This document shows positions 43,981 through 54,965 of a stretch of DNA of 64,000 nucleotides, in pieces (the first letter of the stretch is position 1; each line of letters opens with the position of its first letter). The notes beneath the pieces are model-generated. The model ran no database searches. It was not told where the DNA came from and saw only the letters and a list, made by a program, of their open reading frames with translations. This DNA is from Pseudocercospora fijiensis CIRAD86 (Eukaryota; Ascomycota; Dothideomycetes; Mycosphaerellales; Mycosphaerellaceae), in the NCBI RefSeq assembly GCF_000340215.1, contig NW_006921537.1:3145685-3209684 (forward strand), written 5' to 3'. Both the position numbers and the translations under genes were made by a program.

Positions 43981-44517
43981 ATGACTTGCATCAACGTCAG
44001 CGCCCTCAACAACTCCATCCAGACTCACACCACGTACCTCCAAGATCACGAGATTCGCGGACTCCGTGAGCAGATCTTCGGTAAAGCTGATCTTCCGTGT
44101 CATATTTCGAGTGCAATGCTAATGCTTGCAGCCAATGCTGCGATCCTCTTCCCTCATGTCCTCAAGAACAGCGCTACCTACGCCCGCACTGGTGTCTTCG
44201 ACCCACAAGAACTCTTTCAGGTAATCATTTCCTCTTCTGGCTCGAAGCACAAGGCTATCTTGGTGTGTGGTGTCGGAATGGCAAAGAAGGCTGTCGCTCG
44301 TGGTCCTGAGAAAGACTCTGCTGTGGCGGCGCTTGCTGGGCTGTTGCAGGCTCTCTCGGAGGCGATGGGATGGTACACCGACACACTGCTTGGGGAGATC
44401 GAGACTTCGGAGGACAGTGAGAACGGTGGCGCGGTCAATCTGGGAATGGTCGAGGACGGATTCCACTTCGCGAGCGTGCAGCGTTGGGCTGAGGGCAAGA
44501 AGGACAGCGGCGCTTGA
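43981..44517 (+). CDS. Hypothetical protein
   Basis: From the ATG at MTCINVSALNNS the frame is open for 178 codons. A candidate intron (44081-44131, 51 bp, GTAAAG..TTGCAG) is a multiple of three; splicing joins EQIF to ANAAILFPHVLK and gives about 161 residues. Residues after that are helix-rich (AVAALAGLLQALSEAMGWYTDTLLGEIE), ending in an acidic and then lysine-rich tail. No known domain, signal peptide or membrane segment was recognised. A donor-like GTAAGT directly after the stop and a CACAG at 44567-44571 suggest an intron in the 3' untranslated region. The pyrimidine-rich upstream region supports a real promoter. Confidence 0.55.
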   Translation: MTCINVSALNNSIQTHTTYLQDHEIRGLREQIFGKADLPCHISSAMLMLAANAAILFPHVLKNSATYARTGVFDPQELFQVIISSSGSKHKAILVCGVGMAKKAVARGPEKDSAVAALAGLLQALSEAMGWYTDTLLGEIETSEDSENGGAVNLGMVEDGFHFASVQRWAEGKKDSGA

Positions 44518-46812
44518 GTAAGTCTTCCCTCCGACCTGCGCTGAAATCGAGCAAAACTAATCACTTCACAGACAAATTCCACAAAATTCTTGGCAGAGAA
44601 ATGGCATCACTTTCGACAGATTGTAGCACTCAGTAGCTGGCACTGATCGAAGGCATGGATGCGCTCCGCTCGGTTGGGTGTCACTGTACCGCCAGAGCGC
44701 AAACCAATAGCACATGAACTTTTCTAAAATCTTGAGCTGTCTCCTGTTTTTCCATCTCAATTCCATCCAAATCGCGCGGTTCGCTCCACTCGATTGGGTG
44801 CTTCTATGCTACCATATCGAAACCCAGTAGTAAATAAACCTTTCGAAAATCTTGAGCTGAAAACAAAAAAGAAAGTGGACTTGAGTAGGCTCCTTATATT
44901 CTCGAAAGTTGAAGGCATGCGCTCCGCTCGATTGGGTGCTTCTTTCTATACTACCTACCAGAGCGAAAAAACCCAGGAGCAAAACGAACGATTCAAAAAA
45001 TCTGAAAGCTGTTCCTGTTTTTTCCTTCGTCGAATTTCTTCCACCCCAACATTCTAGAAAGTTGAAGGTGGGCGCTCCGCTCGATGAGGTGCTTCTAGGA
45101 GCCCAGTATCAAATGAAGCGCTTTGAAATCGTGAGGAGGCTGCTCATCCCAAATCGCGTGCGAAATCGAGCCAGCCTCCTGTGATTCCCGGCCGGTCGAG
45201 CGGGATAGAATATAGCCGTCGCAGGCACGCGCTCCGAGCAATGAGGTGGCTCTGAGCCACTGCAGCGAAATTTGGTGGTAGATGGAGGAGGGTGAGTGAT
45301 GCAGGAATTCTTTTTTCTCAAATCGCGCCCGAGAAGTCGGTGGCGGCATTTATTTCCTGGCGTGATTTGGCGGCGAGAGCGCTTCTTGATGGAATTTCGC
45401 TCCGGGAGCTGCGGCGCTTCAAAGCCACTCGAGCGAAATCTGGCTGCAGATGGAGGAGGGAAAGGGGGAAGTTTTGAGAGGAAGTTTCTGGTAGCGGTAC
45501 AGGCACTTTTTCGAGAAGTACAGGGCGAAATCGTGAGCGGGCGGGCCTTCATGGCGGCTCCAGAGGATGCAATGCGGTGGGAGATGGAACCTTTCGAGAA
45601 CTTGAGATGGTCGACGCGACGGAAGATGAGTGTCTCAGGATCGTGTGGAACGCCAGTGTTTGGGTTCTCGACATGGAGCTCTTGTTCTAGTGTGCGTCAA
45701 GGCTCGTGGAGGGTGGTTCGGTATCAGATGAGCCTGTTGAGATTGTGAGCTGGCCTCCATTTGCGGTCTCAAAGCCGTCACATCAATGGCTCAGTTCCTG
45801 CTCTGCTTCCACTCAACGCCGCCCATGGAGGCAGATTCGTCCTTAGTTGTATGACTCTAGATCTCGAGCTGACCGCGATGTGTACTCCCGAAGCTCTTAC
45901 CTCGCGGTGGTACTCAACGCAGCCGTTTCAACGCAGCCGTTTCTGCGGTGCTTTCTGCCTCATGACTGTGGTATGCCATTGAGCTTTTTCGTATGGAAGC
46001 GCTCAACGAGAGGCTTGCCCAATGGCTCCCCTTGATACTTTATTGCTGTTTGAGTACGCTCGCTCCAATCTGTGCGAGGCCACTGTGCTACCGGCCTCGC
46101 GAACAAGGTAAGTTGACGAGGCGATACAGGAGAGGCCACGCTGACTGCTTGCCTGACTGACTTTTTGGCGCTTTGAAGCGCACTCGCTCCGATAATGCTG
46201 AGCTGACCGCGCCACTGGCCTCATAACCATGGGATTCTGCGGCCCTTTAGAAGAATGAAGTGCTTTGTGAGAGACTCGGCTGACTTCTCTCCACACGTGT
46301 AGTAAGCCTCACCACCTTTCTTGCATTCCCGCTCCCTTCTCATGGCAGGTGCGGCACTACCGAAGTTGCAAATATGCCGAGTCGACACCATCTCTGATGC
46401 AGAGAAGCGTTTCTGGAGAGAGGCAGCTAGCTGCTCACCTGGCGAGTGTTCTTTCCCCGTCAAGCTCGACATCTTTGCAGTACCGTCAATTTCAGTCTTA
46501 GGACAAGCTGAACGTGCCGCATCTGACGAAGCGCACAGGGGAAGATTTGGCCAACTGTTCACAGTTTGCCTCGCTGCGATTCTGCAGGTGCATGCTCGTG
46601 GTGAGACAGCTGTCTCTAGCGCTCCCAACTCCGACCAGAAAAATGCATCTGCGCTCTTGACGTCAAGTCTGTGGTAGTCAAGAGGAGCGAAATGGTAGCG
46701 ACGAGAAGGTATCCTGACGGCGAAAAGTACTCGTGGCTTCATAACTTTTGGTTTGTAGGCATCGTGCTATATCCCATCTTCATCTATACTTTTTTCATAA
46801 CGCACACGTTCT
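44518..46812. repeat. Degenerate tandem repeat array and gene-free flank
   Basis: The motif GCGCTCCGCTCGATTGGGTG or a variant recurs at about 44661, 44775, 44919, 45072, 45226 and 45390, spaced roughly 115-175 bp. Between motifs lie shared phrases such as TTCGAAAATCTTGAGCTG and CCAGTATCAAATGAA-like, so the whole unit is repeated, with decay. Weaker relatives (CGCTCGCTCC, GCGCACTCGCTCC) occur near 46055 and 46180. It is GC-rich and shows no RIP-type bias. No gene was supported in the remaining part up to 46812, although several short ORFs are open. Confidence 0.6.
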
Positions 46813-48718
46813 TCAAGGCACATTGGCGACCTTCCAGACCTTGATAGCGGCATCTGCGCCAGTCGAGACGACCTTGTCGGCCTCTGGCCAAATCACACCA
46901 CCGACACCATCCTTGTGTGCGTTGAGAGCTTTCACTCGCTTGCCAGGATCGGCCGTCGACCATACAAAGACGTTCGTGTCGAGGGCCCCGCTGACAGCTT
47001 TCTTAGAATCCGGACTCCAAGCAATGCATGTTACGCGAGCGGTATGCGCAGACCAGCGATTCGTCTCGAGCGTCCACGATCCAGATGTATTGTTGTAGAC
47101 GTATATCTTGCCATTTGTGAGACCGACAGCGAGCTTGCTGCCGTCTGGTGAGAAGGCGAGTGTGGAGATTGGTGAGGTGGCATCTTTGAGCGTTGGCATC
47201 GCGTCAAAGGAAGCTGGCGAAGTAGCATCAAAAATGCGCACCGTCTTGTCGTCGGATCCCACCGCAACCGTGCTCCCTGAAGCCGCGATACATGTCGGCG
47301 GCGTGGGTGTCTTTTGATGCGAGACGTACTCGCCGTCTGTATAGCTTGTCACGCCTGAAGCGGTAACGGCCAGCGTCTGTGGCTTTCCATTGACTGTAGC
47401 CACGGCCACGCCCTTCGGCTGCCCATCTGTCTTGATAGCACTTCCAGTGAAGGACTTTTGATCTGCGGAGACTGTTCGCAATGTATCGTCCCAACCGACA
47501 CTGTATATTCTGCCATCCTTCTCCGAGGCGACAATGCCCGCCACGTAGTTCGAGTGCATCTCGCCATCGACTGCATCTCCTACACCAGAACTCAAGTCCC
47601 ACGCCCGCGCACGACCATCATATGATCCAGTCCAAAGTGTCTTGCCGCCTGAAGATGCTGCTGCAGACGTCACGGCTTTTTGGTGTCCAGTCACGACTTT
47701 CACGGGCTTCGCACTACCCTCTTGGAAGTAATTCAGGTTGCCTTCCAGATCGACCGAGATGATCAGGCCATCGCTCCTGCCTTGTGGCCATGTCACGCCG
47801 ACTTGCTGATTCGCGACGCTCACAACACCTTCGTCGCCCAGTCGCCATGTCTGTATACATTTTCCGGCTTCAGCATCCCAGATCTTGACGGTTTGGTCTC
47901 CGCTGGCTGTCACCAACTTCTTCCCGCCCTTGTCCCAGCTGACACCAAATATGCTGCCTTTGTGTGCATCCTCTCCAGATCCAATATCCTTGACGGCCTC
48001 GCCTGACTTGCCATCATACAGCCAAATCTTCTTATCACTTCCGACTGTGACCAAATGGGCTCCGTCCGGCGAGAACTGCGTGCCCCAGACTGTGTTGGTA
48101 TGCTTCCCTCGTACACTGGTGTTGAATTTGAACGGCGCTCCGTGGAAGAAGCACATAGTCATATCATCACTTCCAGTCGCAGCTCTCAGCGGTCTCTGCT
48201 TGCGAACATCGACACAGTTGATCTGTTGACTATGTCCTGAGATTTCTCCTACGCTGTTGCCTGAATCGGCTGTGATGCAGTGTCCGAATCTCTCCTTGCC
48301 GTCTCCCACAGCAATGATCCTTTGTGAGTCGCCATCCCAAGCAATATCATTGATTCTTCCAGCTATGATGTGATATTCGCCCTTGGTGTTTTCAGCGCCA
48401 ATGCTATCCCATACTCGGACACTGCCTGAAACATCTCCTGAAGCAATGTAGAAGCCTGAGGGCGAGAAACGTGCTACGGATGTCTGAGCAGTGTGGCCTG
48501 TGTATTGCTTAGATATCGAAGGATTGTCGATCTGGCGGACGAAGATGGATTTGTTCGAGGCATATGCAATTCGCTCGCCTTTGGCATCGGAGGAGAGTGG
48601 GCTGGGCTGACCGCGAGTTGTGGTAGGAGAGGCGGCCCAGATGGCCTCTGCGTAGCACTTCTGGTTAGCATTGTCAGTATAGATGAATTCCAGTATCCGT
48701 ACCTGAATTGATTGACAT
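46813..48718 (-). CDS. AIP1: Actin-interacting protein 1 (WD40, Aip1/WDR1)
   Basis: Aip1 works with cofilin to disassemble actin filaments at cortical patches. Two exons on the minus strand: a 16-nt first exon (48718-48703, coding MSINS plus one base), a 55-bp intron, and 48647-46813, giving 616 residues, the family length. The acceptor was chosen because it joins to EAIWAASPTTTRGQPSPLSS, the conserved N terminus. The protein is a row of WD40 repeats forming two propellers; examples are GHTAQTSVARFSPSGFY, GDGKERFGHC, FSPDGAHLVTVGSDKKIWLYD, ASGDQTVKIWDAE, SGALDTNVFVWS and the last VVSTGADAAIKVWKV. The tiny first exon is easy to miss in automated annotation. Confidence 0.95.
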
Positions 48719-49030
48719 GTTCACAGGAACAACTTCCAAGTTGATTGTTTAGCCCTGAGAGCTCTACGAAAGCTGTGGCCTTGGTGCCGCTGACGTAGAG
48801 CTATATCAAATCAGCCATCAACTTTGTTTGAGATATTTGTTGACCGGTCAACTACACCTGCACCTGGCAGCAGGAAGTGCAACGATCACATAACAGCCTT
48901 CATCATCACTAAGACCAGAGTCCTCAAGAGCTTCCACATATCACCTCCGCGCCGTTCCCCGTCACTGCGACTGCTCCAAGAGACAATTAGGCGCCCAGGA
49001 AGTCCGTGATATGGCCGAAGCCACACAGTG

Positions 49031-49828
49031 ATGGCAGGCAGTCTCGCAGACCTGTCACTAGCGGAGCTGCAGAAGAGATACGATGCTTGCGAAGATGAGC
49101 CTGAGCTCGCGGCTCTCGAAGAAGAGCTCGCCGTTCGACATGGCTATGCCTCCTGGGATGCGTGGTTCCAGGCCATCGCGGAGAGCAGGCCCGTCATGGA
49201 AATGGTCTATGGAATCAGTACCGAAGAGCTCAAGAGCCAACCCTACTGTCTCTCCGTTGGCGACGAGACTCTGTGCAGGTGCTGCCGACATTGGGACTTC
49301 CGATACATGCTCACCCACCGAATTGAAGATCTTGAGACAAACCTAGGGCTGCTGAAAGACATTGTTACGCGTGAGAATTGCGCATTGTGTCGCTTGGTCG
49401 TGGCGTCGGTTCGCTCCAGCACAGAAATGGTGCTAGAAGAATATGTCACGGATGAGTCTCTCCAAGTCCTCCTCCATTAGATTCCCAAAAACGGCGATGC
49501 TTTTCCTCTTTTCGATCTCACGCTTACATTACGTCCCGGTCGATATAGAGGTATTGGCATACAGAAGCTAGCTGCGAGGGACTCTGCGAATGCGTTCGAA
49601 GGCAGAGCGATTGACCCAAATGGTATTGAATCGAGACAGTGAGGATCTGGCTTGACAGCTGCGTGAATCACAAGCCCGGACACGATAGCACTGAGAGGCA
49701 TGATGATGACACTTCGACTTTCACGCCTACTTACCTCATAGACGTGGTGAATAATTGCATCGTCGAGACCGATGAGGAAGCCTACCGATACTTGGCACTG
49801 AGCTACTACACTTCGTAAGCAAGCCATG
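49031..49828 (+). pseudogene. HET (heterokaryon incompatibility) protein remnant
   Basis: The first 149 codons (49031-49480) are open and hold a leader LADLSLAELQKRYDACEDEPELAALEEEL, then CRCC, and LKDIVTRENCALCRLVVASV, the cysteine-containing block that precedes HET domains. A TAG at 49478-49480 ends it, but the same frame stays open for about 50 more codons, to a TGA near 49640. A different frame then reads RIWLDSCVNHKPGHD, TYLIDVVNNCIVET and YRYLALSY, the classic start of a HET domain, and stops at TAA (49816-49818) just where the WG of the motif is expected. So there is a nonsense change, a frameshift and loss of the HET core. No canonical introns repair it. Confidence 0.7.
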
Positions 49829-50450
49829 CCATGCATCGCCTTTCCCGTGCACGCCTGTAGCGCCGAGGCGGGTTCTGGATCCTCCGACAGAACAGAACAA
49901 TAGAGTTGTCCCCCACACCACCACGCTGAAGCCGCGATAGTTCTTCGATTCGCAGGTACGTGGTTGTCAGTACACGCCATTCTCTCACCCTTGCTGGTCA
50001 GAGAGTCAATGCCAAACCGTCCCGGTTCAGCAAGATATGCCGATGCTGTGAGATCGCACGTTGATCCACGAGCCGGCAGTGCAGACGGGAGCTTTCGGAG
50101 GCCATCAATTCGATGTATACATTGATGGTGATGGTGACGCGATGCTCACGTAGACCGACCATATTGACATTAGGCAGCCTTCTCGATGCAGCCATGCAGC
50201 CTTCTTCGGCAAATTCAACACATGCTGAGGCTTTAACTGCACGAACTGATTCACCCCGGGCAGCGGTAGCATTTAGACCAATGACAGAAGCTCGAAGAAA
50301 ACCCTCATCTCCAATCCATGCAGTCCATTTCAGCGGTAGGTATCTCATCACTACATGAAAACGCCAAAACACCTCGCTAGAAGGACCACATCACATCACA
50401 CCACCCATCCTTCTTACTCCCAAGACCAATCTAATGCGAGACTGACAGAC
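49829..50450. other. Intergenic region after the HET remnant
   Basis: About 620 bp of balanced sequence between the HET remnant and TAF12. ORFs on the minus strand (for example 49998-50372) have no recognisable motif. No continuation of the HET domain was found. Confidence 0.4.
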
Positions 50451-52425
50451 TCAAGCATCTTTGTTATTAACAATTTTACCCGTCTGCACAGCCTGCATCT
50501 TCGTAGTCCAACCCGCAGCAGGCTGAAACTTCTTGACCGTGCGCACCTCATCCAGCGAGTATCCAGGAATGCGAATGCCGTAGTTGCGCTCCAGAGTGAT
50601 TTGTATGTCGCGAAGGTCGAGAGTTTGACCGGGCCGAAGCTTGGCGAGTCGACAGGCTGATGTTATCACCTCGTCGACGAAGTTATCGGTCATTTCGAGG
50701 ATGCATTCTTCGACGTCGGGGTTGAGGACGGAAGAGGATTCGCTGTCGGAGGAGGCGGGTGCGGAGCCGGTGACTTGGCGGACGAGCTCGTCGAGCTTGC
50801 GCTTGCTCAGCACGCGGTCGCCTTCGCCTTCGAGAGTGTATGGTGGTGCGCGCTGGATGCCGGGGTTGTACATGGGGCCTGCACTCGTTAGTGTTCAGGT
50901 TGCTATGAGTGGCGTTGCGGACTTACCAGCATTGTTGAGGGTCGGGCGAGACGGAGGGCCTGCGACAGCTTGCTGCGAGGACGTTAGCATACGCAACCAG
51001 GTCTAGTCTCGCTCAAGACAACATTACCTGCGATCTCGGGTCAAGCTGAAGCTGCTTCGGGATCGGGAACTTGGTAGTCGCGCTCTGCTGCTGTGTGGTG
51101 GCGAGATTCGGGTATGTCGGAGTACTCTGCTGGGTCGCAGAAGCAGGCTGGTTGCCGCTGAACGGCAGACCATTAGCCATCGTCGCAGGCTGTTGACCTT
51201 GCTGTTGACCTTGATTGCTCTGCTGATGATATGAAGCTGCAGCTTGCGATATGGCCTGCTGATGGTTCAACGGTTGAGGACGCTGCGGATTCTGCTGGTT
51301 AGCGCTCTGCGGCATGGACTGCTGTTGTTGACCCATCTGACTTGGCATCTGCGTATTGATTTGCGGTCGCTGAGGCTGTTGCATTCCCTGCTGGGCCTGC
51401 GGGAAAGCTTGTGGTGGTGTAGGTTGTGCTGTTGGGTGGGCGGTCTGTTGTTGCGGCTGGGTCGACGGAGGCTGCTGCTGTTGTTGATTCTGCACGGGCG
51501 TTCCTTGCTGATTCTGCGCGTTCTGTTGAAAGCCAGTCTGCGGCAGCGCAGGCGAGGGAGAAGCGGCGGTTTGCTGTTCTTGCGCAGGAGCCTTCGAGTC
51601 GACGCTCGACTGCTGTGGTGCCTGCGGTTGCATTTGTGATTGTTGTTGCTGATTTCCTTGCTGGTTGCCCATGCGCTGCTGCTGCTGCTGTTGTCTTTGG
51701 TGATCCTCTTGCGCCAGAATCTGCTTGATCTGCTCCTCAGTCTTGCCCTCTCCCTGCAGCTTCGTGGACTTCCAATTTCTCGTCGCCAACTCCGCGGCTT
51801 TCTTCGCCTCGGCAAATTGCATTTGTGACTGTTGCGAAATCTGCTGTCCTGAGCTTTGCTGTTGTTTGATGGCCTGCTGGATTCGCGTCGCTTGTGCGAA
51901 GATCTGGTCACGCTTGGCCAGCACCGCGAAGGCCTGCTGCCGCCATCTCGGTTGCTGCTCTTGGGGAATCGCAAGTTGAACGCTGTCCAATTCTGCCTGC
52001 GCCGCTGGACTGAGCTTTGGCGGGCCCTGCCGCATCTGTCCCGGCTGTCCTGGCTGCCCTCCGCCAGCCTGCTGCTGCTGTTGTTGCTGCTGACGAGCCT
52101 GAGCCGCGGCCTGCATCTGCTGAGGCGACATTTGGCCTTGTGCGCCTTGCTGCTGCGATGCACCTGCTTGCTGCGAGCCTGGCCGCGGCTGGCCAGCAGA
52201 ATTCGGTCTGTTGCGTGCGGCGAGCTGGTTCAATAACTTGGTGCTGGCCGTCTTGATCTTCTCATATGCGGTCTGACGAGCCACACTACCCTCTGGATTG
52301 GTCTCATACTGCTGCCACAGGTTGGCAAGGCCGTTCTTATACTGCTCTTTGGCGTCTGCTTGAAGGAAAGGCAGCGAATCGATCTGGTTTGGCTTAATGA
52401 GCATCGGGGTGCTCTGTTGCGCCAT
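50451..52425 (-). CDS. TAF12: TFIID/SAGA subunit Taf12 with glutamine-rich N terminus
   Basis: Taf12 is a histone-fold subunit that pairs with Taf4 in TFIID and with Ada1 in SAGA, in the nucleus. Three exons on the minus strand (52425-51028, 50972-50927, 50878-50451) give 623 residues; the middle exon has only 46 nt and was placed by its phases and by SRPTLNNAGPMYNPGI reading through. Residues about 75-440 are dominated by glutamine with Q runs. The histone fold lies at about 500-575: LSKRKLDELVRQVTG, VEECILEMTDNFVDEVITSA, LRPGQTLDLRDIQITLERNY and GIRIPGYSLDEVRTVKK. The N-terminal LPFLQADAKEQYKNGLANLW is a conserved helical segment. The promoter has a GC-rich run. Length is typical of filamentous fungi. 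Confidence 0.93.
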
Positions 52426-53597
52426 ATTGGGTGTATGAATATGGATATGAGATGGCGGATAGATGTCGATGGTTGTCGGTGTTCGTAGGGAAGATCGAGA
52501 GGCCGTGTCGAGACACGTGTTTGTTCCAGTCGCTCAGCGCATGTGATGGTGTAGAAGCTACAGTATTGGGGCGGGGCGGGGCGGGGCGGTGGTGATGTGA
52601 GGACGGTCGCGATGTGCTGGCAGGAAGGCTCAGGCTCAGGTTGGCGGTATTGATATCCACGACACCGGTGTGGTATTCATGCGCGCTCGTGATATCGCTG
52701 TGTGTGCTTTTGGCTGCAGGACGCCTCGGTGTGGCCCACGCCTCTCGTCTGTCGTGGAAGACGATTATTGTACTCGAGGTATCGCCGGGTCCCTCTTCGC
52801 CAAGCCAAGCCACCAATCTCCAGGCCTCGCGAACTCACTTCTGACCTCACTTCTTCAGCAACCACTGAAACCACAGTCATTGCTATTACGTTCATATTGC
52901 TTGGCCAATGACTTTCAGACTCCAACACTTACGGTCAACAGTAAATATTGCGAGGTTATGAGATTGGAGGTACTTTCAGCAGCGGCATGAACGACCCTCT
53001 AGATGGCATGGATTACGACAAAGCAGACACAGAAATGGCATATATACAGCATGCCGAAGCGCAGAGTTACAGCTTCAGAAATCACTGGTCCTTTTCAAAA
53101 TCTCATCAACTTCGGACATGAATTACCTGATGCGTGTCGGCCGCGACCCTTCTCAATCCATGTTTTCACACAACTGACAGCATGCCCTCGAAAGTAAATT
53201 ACGGAATTATTTTTGCTTGAAAAAAAAAACAAATTCAGTCTCGTGCACGCCTGCCACGAGCCGGATCTCTGCCTTCTGTTACAAAGGAGTCGTGGGCTCA
53301 AGAAGCCAAACCTGGCCAGGCCAAGCGGTTGCCCGAATGCCAGGTAGAAAAAGTAGTTGTGGCTTCTAGTGCCCTCTCATCGTGTGCTGATTAATGTAAG
53401 GTTTGGAAGCTTGGTGGCGGGCCGAGAGTATCTTCGAATTTCCAGAACTAGTCGAAAGTGCTGGTGGATTTTGGATCATGAACGACTGACGGCGATTCAC
53501 GAACGCTGTCAGCAAACAATGGACCCGTGTTCCGATCTCTGAAGTCGAGTGGATACTCTTTCCTAAGTGATCAAGTTGTGACCGCAAGATCAACAGC
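52426..53597. promoter_or_regulatory. Divergent intergenic region upstream of TAF12 and an F-box gene
   Basis: About 1.17 kb. A run of GGGGC units (GGGGCGGGGCGGGGCGG, about 52568-52590) lies about 145 bp upstream of the TAF12 start and resembles GC boxes. An A9 tract is at 53220-53228. Short ORFs at 52670-52990 have no features. No RNA gene was seen. Confidence 0.45.
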
Positions 53598-54182
53598 ATG
53601 CCTTCCGTCGCCGAGACAGTATCTGCGGTGACTGAACTTCTCGAACTGATCTTACTTCAACTTCCGATGAAGGATGTTCACGTACATCAGAGAACCTGCA
53701 AAGCCGTTCGGGACACAATTGCAGGCCCCGAAGCTCTCAAGAAGAAGCTATTTTTGGTTCCAGCGGGATCGGTAATCAGTCCAAAGAACCCTAGAGTGGA
53801 TGCTCCTGTTCCCTCGGCGGTGAAGTATCCGTCGGTGAACTTCAAGTTCAACCCAGCCGTATTCGTTGGGCGGCGCGATCCCTCAAACAACGACGAGAAC
53901 CACCTGAACACCGAACCGTCTTACGACTTGACAACTTGGCCACCCGCGGTACATGTACCTTCCATGGATTATGCCACTGCGTCCGGATGTTGTGGAAGGA
54001 AAATCTTCCAGAAGCGTCAGAAGAGATGGCAACGCTGCTCCAATTGTGTGAGAGGTGGGCGAAGTCTTGAATCACCAAGCTTCTTCCATCTCCATACTCC
54101 CGTCCGGATGAGCGAGCCAGAATACAATTGCTGCAAGACGACCACTCGGCTTCAGACCAGTTTCTTTCTCGTGCGCTTGTGA
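53598..54182 (+). CDS. F-box protein, short
   Basis: 194 residues in one exon. The N terminus TVSAVTELLELILLQLPMKDVHVHQRTCKAVRDTI is an F-box of the dothideomycete type; such proteins link targets to SCF ubiquitin ligases through Skp1. The following KKKLFLVPAG and FKFNPAVFVGRR segments fit the first part of this family. After about residue 110 the family resemblance stops, and the last 70 residues are cysteine- and arginine-rich without a pattern. The last 111 bp overlap, on the opposite strand, the end of the next F-box gene. It may be a truncated or decayed copy, so the true C terminus is uncertain. Confidence 0.65.
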   Translation: MPSVAETVSAVTELLELILLQLPMKDVHVHQRTCKAVRDTIAGPEALKKKLFLVPAGSVISPKNPRVDAPVPSAVKYPSVNFKFNPAVFVGRRDPSNNDENHLNTEPSYDLTTWPPAVHVPSMDYATASGCCGRKIFQKRQKRWQRCSNCVRGGRSLESPSFFHLHTPVRMSEPEYNCCKTTTRLQTSFFLVRL

Positions 54183-54965
54183 CAACTTCCACGTCCAATC
54201 ATGCACATCTCCGAATGTGACACCACGCCTGTTATATATCGTGAGCTTGTATCCATGTCCTTCATCATCCGGTAAGAAATCGAAATTGATCGCTGGCAGA
54301 GGTGGTTTTGTCAATAGCATCTGCCTCCAAGAAGCGGTCTCATCTGGAATTCCTTCCGTTGTGCCTTCAACCCCTATCGAGAATTGGATGAAATTACCCA
54401 AGTCTCTCGCAACCCATAGTGCAAGAGGGTTCTGCAAGCCTGCATCCGATGATCCATAAAACCTGGTTGCTGGGTTCGTTTCCAGCTTGTCACTGCGATA
54501 TGATATGCGGTTCATGGAGGCACCATAATACTGGAGGTTCGTTATTGGCTGCAGTGGGGCCTCCGATGCCAGGATATACATCTTCTTTCGCGCAAGAACG
54601 GATTTCCGGATGAGGTCTCGCCATGTCGAGGAGACTCTCTGCAGCACGAACAGCTCGTTCCATCGATTATGAAGCAGTATCTGCTCGAGCAGCTCAACGG
54701 TGCCAAGAACCTTACTCCTTGCTGTTGTTCTGATGGAGACTTCCTCTATAGAGCTATGAAGTGTCCCGCCTGCTGTCTCCAGTCTAGGCGATGGCCATAG
54801 GCTGGCGAAAGGACGCTGCTTCGCAGTCAAGGACATCTTGGGCAAAGAACCCGGTGCCAACTTGATGAGGCAGTGGCCAGTATAGATTTCGTGCGCAGAC
54901 ATAGTCATCTGGTAGCGATGCTGACCCGGTTCGCGGAAGATGGGATGATTCCTCAGGGCCGGCAT
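54072..54965 (-). CDS. F-box protein
   Basis: One exon, up to 297 residues. An F-box-like segment lies at about 83-120 (GTVELLEQILLHNRWNELFVLQRVSSTWRDLI), followed by RKKMYILAS, then the family motif ETASWRQMLLTKPPLPAINFDF at about 213, and FGDVHDWTWKLSQA near the end. The motif order matches F-box proteins expanded in dothideomycetes, which probably act as substrate adapters of SCF ligases. The start is unsure: ATGs at 54965, 54908 and in MSLTAKQRP all keep the F-box. It is convergent with, and overlaps, the F-box gene at 53598. Confidence 0.75.
   Translation of the reverse strand: MPALRNHPIFREPGQHRYQMTMSAHEIYTGHCLIKLAPGSLPKMSLTAKQRPFASLWPSPRLETAGGTLHSSIEEVSIRTTARSKVLGTVELLEQILLHNRWNELFVLQRVSSTWRDLIRKSVLARKKMYILASEAPLQPITNLQYYGASMNRISYRSDKLETNPATRFYGSSDAGLQNPLALWVARDLGNFIQFSIGVEGTTEGIPDETASWRQMLLTKPPLPAINFDFLPDDEGHGYKLTIYNRRGVTFGDVHDWTWKLSQAHEKETGLKPSGRLAAIVFWLAHPDGSMEMEEAW

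Noticed and set aside
43365..44069. 234-codon ORF upstream of the hypothetical gene
   Set aside because: Composition looks random, with a phenylalanine run from the TTC tract; no motif, and it overlaps the better-supported frame at 43981.
51267..52163. 298-codon minus-strand ORF and several plus-strand leucine-rich ORFs
   Set aside because: They are other frames of the glutamine-codon repeats of TAF12 (CAG read as AGC or GCA, and CTG on the other strand).
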